Below are positions 11,078-20,883 of a stretch of DNA of 64,000 bases, one piece after another (within the stretch, counting starts at the first letter, position 1; the number at the start of each line of letters is the position of its first letter). The stretch lies in the NCBI GenBank assembly GCA_022495005.1, contig JAGYXB010000360.1, positions 549,195 through 613,194 of the forward strand. The letters run 5' to 3'. The position numbers were made by a program, and so were the translations under genes. The notes under the pieces were generated by a model. It was not told the origin of the DNA. It saw only the letters and a list, made by a program, of their open reading frames with translations, and made no database searches. The stretch is from Rhyacophila brunnea. Its lineage: Eukaryota; Arthropoda; Insecta; Trichoptera; Rhyacophilidae.

Positions 11078-11422
11078 ACGTAGCAACATGAAAAATGAGA
11101 GGTTCCATTTGATTGTCTTCCGTCTTCACTCGTAGGAGCTGTCATACACTGCCATTTTAATTATAAACATATCTCTGTGAACAATCATGTTCTTTGAAAC
11201 AACCTGCAAATGGAATGTAATTTGGATAGCCACATTGTAAGAAATTTGCTTAAACACAACATAAAGTTTTTATACAATTTTTGATTTAATTATTACAGAA
11301 TTTCTAGAAATCTCAAGTCATAATTTTAGCTTTGGTAAAAGTTAACCAAACATTTTTATATTATCCGAACTCGTTGGCGGTAATAGAACAATAACCCCCT
11401 GATTAAAAAACCCCACTATTAA

Positions 11423-11428
11423 AATAAA
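11423..11428 (+). terminator. Candidate polyadenylation signal of RFWD3
   Basis: AATAAA lies about 345 bp after the stop codon, inside AAAATAAAAAC. It is the first canonical hexamer I find downstream. Actual 3' end use is not shown by sequence. Confidence 0.45.
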
Positions 11429-11589
11429 AACTTCATAAAGACACAATATTCAATGGATAGGTACAAAATTTTTTTTGAAAAAATGATTCTCAATAGATTT
11501 CAATTAATGATATTAGGTTCTTTTACTTATGCATCATCGCAATCGTACATTCAAATGAGATCTTTTTACTTTTGCAATGATCGCACTGA

Positions 11590-11945
11590 ATGCCTTGAGC
11601 GAATGCTGTTAAGCATTCATCGCATAAGCAAAAACACAGCATTATATTATCACCTGTACACGTGCATGGATTTACTGGCACCAATAATGTGTAAATTAAA
11701 CTATCGCGATAATTACTGTTCACACGTAAAGGTGCTGACTTTCTAATCTCATTCTTCAATCGTAAGCGAGATGCGTTGTTGTCATTGTATGGTTGTGAAA
11801 ATAATTGGTAAACATCAAAATGCTCTGCGTGGTGTAGTTCATTTTTTTCCGGCAGGTTCGCCACTATCGTTCTACTGCGCATGCTTAGATATCGCTCAAG
11901 TTCCAACTGTCGCATGAAAATTCAGAAGCTGCTGAACTTTTTTGA
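11590..11945. repeat. Dispersed repeat family E, copy 2
   Basis: It shares GTGCATGGATTTACTGGCACC, GTAAATTAAACTATCGCG, TTTTTTTCCGGCAGG and the closing TTCAGAAGCTGCTGAAC with the copy at 880-1520. The minus-strand open frame at 11523-11915 is a by-product. Confidence 0.55.
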
Positions 11946-11950
11946 CGTGT

Positions 11951-12206
11951 TTACTCCAAGCCATAGTAAATAATACTCAAAAAATATTCGTTATATATAT
12001 ACATATAAACTATACATAATATTAGATATTTTATAGATAGAACAATATTTTTTATCGATTATGGTTTGGAGTAGGCAGGGTTTAATGAATTTTAAAAACT
12101 AACAAACACTATGTACACATCGTAGTCTTAGTTCAAATAACACAAATACATTCGTCAGACAGAGTTTAGTATGCACTATTTATGTCAGATCAGCCTACCT
12201 CCACTG
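11951..12206. mobile_element. Dominant hAT-like MITE, left-truncated copy
   Basis: It begins within the internal module (CCAAGCCATAGTAAATAAT) and ends CAGCCTACCTCCACTG. The left terminus is missing, so no duplication can be assessed. Confidence 0.6.
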
Positions 12207-12260
12207 ATACGTATTGTTAGCAGTAAATCCATGCACGTGTAAACGGGTTGTTAGTATAAT

Positions 12261-13520
12261 TTTTAATACATGTATCCATTTAAAAAAAATATATTTCAAC
12301 TCTTGTTGGTAGGCTGTGATTTGTAATGGCTTAATTACATTGGTAGACGCGCAGACCCAACCCGATCCAAAAACCGTCGTGGCCAACGTTTTAACATCAT
12401 TTGCAATTACACGCAAAGATTCAATCGCGTTGATCCTTGCTTTTGATTGGTTTAAAATAAACATAGTGTTGCTATTATTAAAAATATAGGTTGACCGAAA
12501 ACTAGATATTTCTTAGATTGGTGACTACACTGAACGCATTCCCGCGCAATTTTATGTCAAAAAAACTGAGCTGTCAAACCTAGCGAGCATCTGTTAAAAT
12601 TTACTTGGCCATTTGACATTTATAGAAAGTTTTGTATAATTATTGTTAATTTACATCATGAATAACTGGGCGAGCTTGAATCTCCAAACCAACCGATTAA
12701 GACTAATTGTAGCGAGTATGGCTTATATTTCAACTGGCTTAGGCGGTCAGAACTCGCCGTAAACGAAAACACTGAGTCAAAAGTTGGCTAACTGAAGAAC
12801 AGCGTAATCACCATTGAATATAGCGGGTTTTTTACGTTCCACACTATATCTTTGGCGTGTATTAATTCGACGAGGACTGTGTCCTCGGTGCTACTCCATA
12901 TATTTTTTTGAGTTTTCGCCATTTTGTAGTTGTTCAGTTGTTGAAATCGACCAGTACCAGTAGAATGAAATGAACGACCGTCTGCATGACTCGCGAGCAG
13001 GCGCGTATTCGGCTATTTTCGTATGCTTTCGGAAATCTTCGCTTGATAATGAATGGATCGCACGACGGAATAATAGAAAATTTTCCACTTTTGTCCCGAT
13101 CGCTCACGATCCTTGAAAACCATAGAGAATAGAGTTTGACAGTCGTAGCAGACGATTGGTCCAGACGCAATCTGCCAATGTAATTTGAGCTTAATTATGA
13201 AATGTTGCCATTGCTTTGAATCTATTTGTAACAATAAACAGAAGATACTTTCTGTGCACATCCAAAAATTGGTAGAAATCTCAAGCCCTAATTCCAGGTA
13301 CAAGACGTTAATCTCTTAATTAAACATTTATATTAACCAATATCTCGTTGGTGAGCTGTGATTGGATCTCGTGTGACAATATGCAGAAGATGCTCTGATG
13401 ACTTGTGAAATGTGCCTGATATTAAATTAAGTGTTCATTATTATATTAATCGAATTGGCGTTGTGGTAGGTTAATTCTGTCGGCATGAAATTGAACCAAA
13501 GCCGATTACAGTCAGGCCGC
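12261..13520. other. Intergenic stretch without a recognised gene
   Basis: Mixed composition. 12840-13310 is less AT-rich and holds overlapping open frames on both strands, including a 48-codon plus-strand frame at 12986-13132. I see no homology or convincing splice structure. Confidence 0.35.
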
Positions 13521-13877
13521 GGCACTGAATTGCGAGTTCCGATGGTAGTGCTAGTTATTGATTATCTTCGACTTCTATGAAATGAAGATATTCAGCTGTA
13601 TATTTCATTCAAATGAATTAATGTATTCGCAAACAGGTTACCACATTGCATTTGAAGATACTCAATAACTAGCAGGTATGGCTCCCACATCTTGAACCGG
13701 CACCCAGGCCCATCTTTAGCGGGCTCCCTTACCTATCTCTAAGGTTAAGGGCAGCATTTCCCAAATGGTATTCCACGGAGCTCGCTCATCAACCTGCAAC
13801 GCTGGCCCCCAGGCTAGAGTCCTGTCAGCTTGTGGGGACCATGCTAGCACTACCGCCATAACTCGCAATTCAGTGCC
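13521..13877. mobile_element. Inverted-repeat element with nested second hairpin
   Basis: The termini GGCACTGAATTGCGAGTT and its inverse AACTCGCAATTCAGTGCC are followed inward by GGTAGTGCTAG / CTAGCACTACC. A second inverted pair, CTAGTTATTGA / TCAATAACTAG, lies inside (about 13551-13570 and 13655-13673). GC-rich internal strings (CCCCCAGGCTAGAG.CCTGTCAG) recur at 40360-40460 and 41915-41970. No target duplication is clear. Confidence 0.6.
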
Positions 13878-14264
13878 CAATATATTTTGTGATTTCATTA
13901 AAAATGATGTTAGTTTATTGTATAACGGACTTTTGGTATTAATGGACACCATCTTGTCCTAATCAGTCTGTTACATTGATGTTTTACTGTACCGCCAATT
14001 TGATTGCACAACAGAACTAAAAATGATTATTGCATTTATCTGTTAAGATGTCTTGAATATTTTTATGTAATGTGTAGGATAGTAGAACCTTCATTATCCA
14101 CAAGACGTTGAAGGAAACTTTCTTCTAGACTTGTCGCTATGTTTACATAAATTAAGTACGCATTTCTCGGTGTTTTATGTGATTATTCATCATAAGAATA
14201 ATGGTCATTGTAAGGGTTAGGGCTGACTACATAAAATTGACAAGGGAGTGTTTTATATTCACAT

Positions 14265-14392
14265 TATTAATTGAGTTAGCATTTACTTGGTAGAATTCCA
14301 TTTTACAAGAAATGAAAATATAAATAATATTGAGACAAAACCTTTTTGAAAAAACCTGTAGAATTTGATATTATTTATATTTTCATTTCTTG
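14265..14392. mobile_element. Hairpin-tailed small element with 12-bp target duplication, copy 1
   Basis: It begins TATTAATTGAGTTAGCATTT and ends in an inverted repeat, ACAAGAAATGAAAATATAAAT against ATTTATATTTTCATTTCTTG. The 12-mer TTATATTCACAT is present exactly at 14253-14264 and 14393-14404. The second copy is at 43305-43497. The first ~35 bp have no inverted partner at the other end, so this is not a simple TIR element. Confidence 0.75.
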
Positions 14393-14441
14393 TTATATTC
14401 ACATGTTTGCCTTTATACGGCGATTATTAGACACTATACAG

Positions 14442-14917
14442 CAGTGGTGAAAGGTGGAGGTAGGCTGTTGTTGATAGTGTTTGTTTTTAAAATTCATTTA
14501 AACCCTGCCTAATCCAAGCCATAGTAGGTAATAGTCAAAAAATATTCATTTATCTATAAAATTATGCCATTAACTGAAAGATAATTTTAGATATAAGAAT
14601 ATTTTTTTCGATTACGGTTTGGTTTAGGCAGAGCTTAATGAATTTTAAAAAACTAACCAACACCATCTGTAATAATTGTGCTCTTAATTCAACGAAAACA
14701 AATAACTATGACTGAAAAAATGTGCACTGTTTTTGTCAGATCGCCCGTAACATATGTACTATTATGGTTTTGTTTAGGTAGGGTTTAATTGAATTTTAAA
14801 AACTAACCAGCACCATCTGCAAATTGTATTCATGGTTAAATTAAAACAAATAAGTATGACTGACAAAGTTTAGCATATGCACTATTTATGTCAAATGTTG
14901 ACGGCCTACCCCCACTG
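14442..14917. mobile_element. Dominant hAT-like MITE
   Basis: Left end CAGTGGTGAAAGGTGGAGG, right end GGCCTACCCCCACTG, with the standard internal modules. The flanking octamers agree only partly, so the insertion is old. Confidence 0.7.
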
Positions 14918-15279
14918 ATATATTATATTATGGTAATTAACTTAATAGCTAACGAATATCATAGTCGAAGTGTGAAGTTCTCTTTAAATGAACCTGCGAT
15001 GCGAACTCACTTGTAGCTAGTTAATAAGTACTCCATAGGTCATTTTTTTTGGTGAAAAAGATCCTAAGTACTTCCATTGTAAATCTGTGGTTAATCAAGG
15101 TTCTACGGTATTAAATGTTTTTTTGTCCAATTAAGTGTTTTTAATGATTTAAAATAATAAATAACGTTTAAATAGAAATTACTATCTACTATTTATTATA
15201 TAACTAATCCCCTTTTTTCTTTGAGACAGCTAGCAATGCTTGCAACATATTTGAGATATCGCCGCATTTTGTGGTGATC

Positions 15280-15480
15280 ATTGACTTATAGATCCTTGTA
15301 CATGTGGATGGATTTACTGGCAACAATAGTGTGTAAATTAAACCATCGCGATAATAACTGTTTACATGCACAACTGCTGATTGTCTCGCTCGCCAATCCC
15401 GTTCTTCAAGCGTAAGCGAGACGCGATTGTGATAGTTTAATTTACACACTGTTGATGCCAGCCATTAAGCGCTATAATGC
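15280..15480. repeat. Dispersed repeat family E, copy 3 (short)
   Basis: It contains TTGTACATGTGGATGGATTTACTGG and GTAAATTAAACCATCGCGATAA (each in blocks). The minus-strand open frame at 15204-15449 falls inside it. Confidence 0.5.
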
Positions 15481-16600
15481 CGATCAGGCAATAAAACACA
15501 AGAAAAAAGTTTCGTTTACGTGACAAACTTTAATGTATGTTATGATACAGATGTAAATATTCAAAATAACGTGTCTCAAGTTTATCCCATGTTTCTTGAC
15601 ACTCGAGAATCGTACCTTCTTTACAGCCACACGAACGCAAATAATGCACTTGGCATTATTTTTGTTCCCTTACAGACAAATGTGGTTGAAAATGATCTCC
15701 ATACATACAATACAATAAGGGCCAATATTATATATCTGTATTCATATCTTTATAACATTATTTTGTTATATTCTGGCTAACACATCTTCAGTTGTCCACA
15801 TTATTGTATGTACTGACAGGGATGTCTAAGCAGGGGTGTTAAGCACCCGGAGGCCACAAACTAATCATCCTATTTGTGACTTCAAGATCTCCGATGTACT
15901 AATAACATTCATCACAAATGTATAAAAATATACTGAAAAGCATTCTCTTGGAAGTTTAATGGTGATAGTAGGTTCGGTGACATCATAATAGACAAAATAT
16001 TTTGGCAAAACGTCATTGCAACATGAATTTTGTCACAATTTATAATAATTTAAACTATTTTTATTTCCATTTAAAAATATTTTTGATTTTGGGGGGGAAC
16101 CACCCTTGTGTACTGACACCAACAAAAGTGTCATCCCTTAGGGAAATCTACTCCAGACCCCTAAAGAGGCCGAAATCATTACCGAGCAGAGTCGGAGAGA
16201 TATGAGAAGTAGTGTCAACAGCAGCATATATGAGCTTGCAGATTTTTCTATAGAGATCAGTAACAAACAGACTTGATTTCTGTCCTTTTAACATGTTGGC
16301 GTGTTACTAGTCAAATCACAATATTATTTATTATTGTGTATGTACGCTGTAACCTGTATTCAAGTATTCTGGAAAATAAATTACACCGCTTCTCTCTGCA
16401 AACATCCGTGTCGTCAATATGTCGCCGAAGAACCCAGCAAAACGCCATCAGCCTTTTTAAATTCACAATCAGGAGGGAGTACTTAAAGCTCCTTTATCTC
16501 CCTTCGGAGGTGAAAAATTAACTCTGTCTACATTTGTGTTACCATTTTGACCTATTCTGCTAATGTATCCACTTTTTGAATGCGAGTGTCCTGGTATAAA
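15481..16600. other. AT-rich intergenic DNA, no gene recognised
   Basis: Several short open frames occur (for example 15520-15780 and 16273-16521). None shows domain-like content, splice context or repeat identity. Confidence 0.35.
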
Positions 16601-17428
16601 TAAGTCGGTGACCGGACAAAACAGAACATGACAAAACAGAACAGCCAGGGGAAAAATGAAACATTAATTTTTGTGGAATCTATTTAGGTTATGTTAGATT
16701 AGATTAGGTTTTGGTCATTATTTCATTGTAGGTACAGTAAAACCTCGTTAATACGAATTCCATGAGACTGAAAATCGAAAAAAAATTCGAATTACGAATT
16801 GTATGGGGGAAAAATATAAAAATTTTGTGATTTTCATTTATTTCGTTTCTGAATGATTATTAAAAAGAGAAATGTCAGGATTATTTTTATTACCATCATA
16901 AAATAAGTAATTTTTGATGTTTTAAGGAAAGTCTGTCACAATTTTCAATGACTGGCTCATGAAAGAGTGTACTTTATTACGATTTATTGAATATTTTTAT
17001 ATGCCAGGGACTCTGAAATCATTTTGAATTACGAAATTTGAATTAAAGGTATGGTTTTATATGAAAATAATGTTCAAGGGACTTTTTTTTCGGGGAAATT
17101 TCGAATTACGGCGAATTTCGAATTATCAGTGTTCTTACTAACGAGGTTTTACTGTACCTAGTCACCCAATCATTTTGAACATATTGTATTGATTAAGATG
17201 AGATATCCTAAGCTTGCCGGCAAAGTCCCGTTTATTTGAGGCTTTCTAGCGATTACGAATGCAGAAATTAGGTATATAATTTGATTTATTATGGCGTATT
17301 GAAAATCTGTGCTATTAAAAATCTATCAACATAATAGAGATAGCACAATTTCAATATTAAATTTATATTTTTCCTGAAAGGTCATAGTTATATTTACCGT
17401 TGTTCTGTTTTGTCATGGAACCGACTTA
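16601..17428. mobile_element. Inverted-repeat element hosting a second transposon
   Basis: The outer termini are TAAGTCGGT...GACAAAACAGAACA at the left and TGTTCTGTTTTGTCATGGAACCGACTTA (read in two blocks) at the right. They form an imperfect inverted pair with a small indel. The region between 16735 and 17154 is a separate TA-flanked element. Class unknown. Confidence 0.6.
16735..17154. mobile_element. pogo/mariner-type MITE with TA target sites
   Basis: The ends CAGTAAAACCTCGTTAATACG and CTAACGAGGTTTTACTG are inverted repeats of the kind seen in Tigger/pogo elements. TA dinucleotides flank both ends (16733-16734, 17155-17156). It is 420 bp long, non-coding and AT-rich. A pogo-type transposase fragment is present at 27010-27295, though I cannot show that it mobilised this copy. 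Confidence 0.8.
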
Positions 17429-18792
17429 GTCAATGGTGGTGATTAAATGAAACACACTTCAAGACAGTCATACGATATATATTTTTTTTCTTATGAAATA
17501 CAGTCCACATATTGGAATACAAAAATTAATCACTATATTGTGTTGTCATTCACAGTGCAATAAGGGGCTATGAACTATAATTGCAGAAGATTAAGACTAG
17601 AGGGCACCATGTGCTTATATTATGCTTTTTTTGTTAGTTTTGCAACATCACATTCTCTACAACACCCTACCCCATTCGTCGCAAATCAACAGATTATATC
17701 AGTCAGCCACCTCTACGCAGGGCATGACGCCATATATGGACATTCCCTAATCCTCAGCATCCCAATTTTTGATCATGCGCTGGTTAACAAATCACGCAAA
17801 ATAGAAGAGAGAATGTAAGTGACAATTTACCGTTATGTACTCAAATTTCTAATAGACAAGAATAATATACATCCATGTTACATTGTGAGAGTTTTAAATT
17901 GAGCGTCATTGCAACGATTATGTAAACATTCAAGAAAAGACAAAACTTCAGAAATTTAAACTTGTTAAAAAAAATTTGAACTTTAAAAATTACAATATAT
18001 TCCGTTTCGTTTCCCCGTTTCTAAATTATCGTAAGGTAAAATGACATGAATCATCATTGGTTACCATGAATGCGTCTAGTGTTGGGTTAGGTTAGGTGTA
18101 ATTTTTGTCTCCCTTCATTAAGCATTATTTTAATAAGTCTGTTTCCCATCCGGAATTATCGGCCATACATAACTAACATCTATAACTCGAAACTAACAGA
18201 TAGTACAACAAGTTCGAACTGAGGAGACAGATTGTCCATTCATAACTCGTATTAATCGGATACTTCAATAATTAGTTTTAATTTGCAAAATTTCATATTA
18301 TGACATTCGGTGAATTGGCGGCGGCACATAGACCTTTTTTGCACTGTGAAGACGCTAGTATTATATTCCTACTATATCTAATTTTTTTTTGCATTAATTC
18401 ACCATAGCGGAATCGATTACATAGTATTCAATAATAATTATTATATAGTATAGTTAAATATATTTCAGAATATTAATAATAAATATAACATTGCCTTCTT
18501 AAAATACATAGTCTTAACTTCATACGTCAGATCACGCTGTTAGAAGTTAATTTGACGCTATACAGTATGGCCAAGAAGATTTAGTAGAGGTTTGTATTAA
18601 CAAATTTTTGTTTTCACGATAAATGGATGTTGGCCACTACCTCAAGCTGTTAGGTCCATACTGCTCCAAACGCACATTGCAAAACAATATGTGTATTTGC
18701 TAGACAGTTAGCCAGCCGCTCGGCCTTCGTCTACGTCGAAGGTATATAGAAACATGCCCAATTCATTTTAAGAAGGCAGAATAATTACATAG
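17429..18792. other. AT-rich intergenic DNA, no gene recognised
   Basis: An open frame at 17570-17818 (82 codons) has no recognisable domain. No repeat ends were found. Confidence 0.35.
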
Positions 18793-19131
18793 CAGTGGCG
18801 AAGGGTGGAGGAAGGCTGTGGAGATCTGACAAATAGTGCACACTAAACTTTATCGTCATACTTATTTATTTTAACTGAAAGAATACAAATTGCTGACGGT
18901 GTTGGTTAGTTTTTAAATCCAATTAAAAACTGCCTAACCAAACCATAATAGATGGAAGAATATTTTTTATCTTACGTCTATTATAGTTTGGTTTAGATAG
19001 GTGAACTAACCAGCACCATCTGCAATTTGTATTCTTAATTCAACTATTAAAACAAATAATTATTCTTGACAAAGTTTAAGGTGCAATATTTATGTTTGAT
19101 CTCCACAGCCTACCTCCACCCTTCGCCACTG
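18793..19131. mobile_element. Dominant hAT-like MITE, internally deleted copy
   Basis: Left end CAGTGGCGAAGGGTGGAGG, right end CCTCCACCCTTCGCCACTG. The flanking octamers TTACATAG and GTACATTG match at 6 of 8 positions. At 339 bp it lacks one of the internal modules present in longer copies. Confidence 0.78.
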
Positions 19132-19175
19132 GTACATTGTTAATAACTTCAAATTAAAATAAAACATAATAATAG

Positions 19176-19496
19176 GTTCATATCATTCAACCTGAATTGA
19201 ACAAATGAAATCGCACCGTTGGATTTGTTTGATTTGGGACCGTTTGGTAGAATGTCCACAGAAACGCTTTTCTGACGTTTGACAGATCATCATTAGTCTA
19301 TGAACCGTCCGAATTGGTTTGACGTTTCATGTCAAACCATTTCTGATGGTCCGAGAACGGTTTGATTTTCAATGATACACTGAACCAAACGTCAAATCTC
19401 AAACCATTTCCGGTGTATTTTCTACTCATACAATTTGTACGTATATTGTCTATGGTTTAGTTTGATCTGTTTGATTCAGATTGAATGATACGAACC
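19176..19496. mobile_element. Palindromic MITE
   Basis: The terminal pair GGTTCATATCATTCAA / TTGAATGATACGAACC continues inward (CCTGAATTGAACA / TGTTTGATTCAG). Further internal mirror strings are CAAACGTCAAA and GGTTTGACG. The flanks do not give a clear duplication. A 3-bp TTA/ATA flank would suit a Harbinger-like element, but this is only a guess. Confidence 0.6.
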
Positions 19497-19974
19497 TTAT
19501 ATAGGTACTTATACATATTACTTTCTGTGTTGCCAGGATTAAAACTTAAAATACAACAATTAGATTGTCTCATGCGTTTATTAGATCCAACAACATCTTC
19601 GCAACATTGCAGTCTTTTTTTTTTAATACGTACACTATTACGCGTGTTTTGAAACTCCCTCAAAGAAGCATATATTTATATATAAGTCAATTAAAATTTT
19701 TATTAATAAATTTGAAGATTAATTAATTCATCGTCGGCTATCGTAGTATGCATGATGCGATCCAATTGTGTATTCCTGTTAAGACTATTTCACACGTGAC
19801 CCCCCGAAAGTGCTGTTTTAATCTATTTAATAAGTGAATAACTTAATTATTGGTTAATTTAAAATGAAGAAAAAAAATTATAATCACGCAAGTTTTCGGT
19901 TAATTTTTGAAAGAAACTTCTCCGCCGAACTGAAAATAGAAACAATTGAATGAGAAATTGCATTTCTATTAGTT

Positions 19975-20060
19975 AGAATTGAGAGACTGCGCTGGTTAGG
20001 TCATGTGGATCGTAAGAGACGCCAGATGACAAATCACTGTAGTTTACTTGGAGTACCGGA
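19975..20060 (+). pseudogene. Small LINE reverse-transcriptase C-terminal remnant
   Basis: The plus strand reads RIERLRWLGHVDRKRRQM before decaying, the hallmark RLRW-GHV motif of RTE/CR1-type LINE C-termini. No ends are visible. Confidence 0.5.
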
Positions 20061-20828
20061 TTGAAAAAAAACTAATTTAGATACGGTCATACGGTAGGAA
20101 GCCAGAATCCGGTAATTCAGTTTGTCGTTTCCGACAGAGATCAAAAACATAGCTACGTCTATAGAGAATGAATTGTGTAAATAGTCCCATATTATATAAG
20201 ATCATTATTAACTACACATCAAGAGCGGATACAAAAATAATACATACGTATACTATGCGTCTTATTACAAACTACGCGATATCCAGATAAAAAAATATTA
20301 AAATACAAAAAATTGCGTATCATTTTACCATTATTACAATATAAAAAAGACAGTGCTGATAATAATTATAAGGTATTTAATTATTTCACACTGGCGATAC
20401 CAGGACGGCCATCTTGTATGCATTATTATCAAAATGGCTGCTGCATTTTTCAAATTTGGAACACCACACCTTCATCAACATTAAAATTATTCACTAGCAG
20501 AACAGTCGGAGTGTGCCATCTAATCCGCTAGTGTCATTAATCATTTACTATTTTCTAATCATTCCGATAAGTTTATAGTAAAATTTCATTAAACATAATG
20601 AGATTAAAAAAAAAATGCATTCTGATTTATACAAAATGCTAGGAAATATACAAAATTCAACGTAGATAATTAGATATATTTTGCAGAATGGGCAGAAGAC
20701 AACCTTAGTGAGAGACAAGTTCTATTTATCGGCCCCCCCGAAATCTGCACATTTTGAAGTGCGCCTGTTGGTATGCTGCGGCGCTAAACCATGCACAGCA
20801 TCAGGAAAGGGGGCTCGTAGAGTTGGCA
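20061..20828. other. Probable 3' flank and 3' UTR zone of BNIP3, no other gene
   Basis: This lies immediately downstream (minus strand) of the BNIP3 stop codon. No canonical AATAAA is evident close by on the minus strand. An ATTAAA variant is near 20375. The polyadenylation site is unresolved. Confidence 0.35.
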
Positions 20829-20883
20829 TCACTGCAGGCTGACAAGGCGGGACAGAAGATTATTTCGCCGGCTGAGCCAAACT
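20829..20883 (-). CDS. BNIP3: BNIP3 coding exon 6 (C-terminus)
   Basis: Acceptor TTTTCCGTTTCAG. The first base completes the glycine codon of G161. The exon then encodes VWLSRRNNLLSRLVSLQ and a TGA stop. The basic SRR directly after the membrane helix matches the GRR of mammalian BNIP3. Confidence 0.92.

Noticed and set aside
11523..11915. 130-codon minus-strand open frame with several Cys/His
   Set aside because: It lies in family E. The cysteine spacing does not form a recognised zinc-binding motif, and other copies do not keep the frame.
12986..13132. 48-codon plus-strand frame (MTREQARIRLFSYAFGN...) in a less AT-rich stretch
   Set aside because: Codon-like appearance only. No splice partners, repeats or homology that I can recognise.
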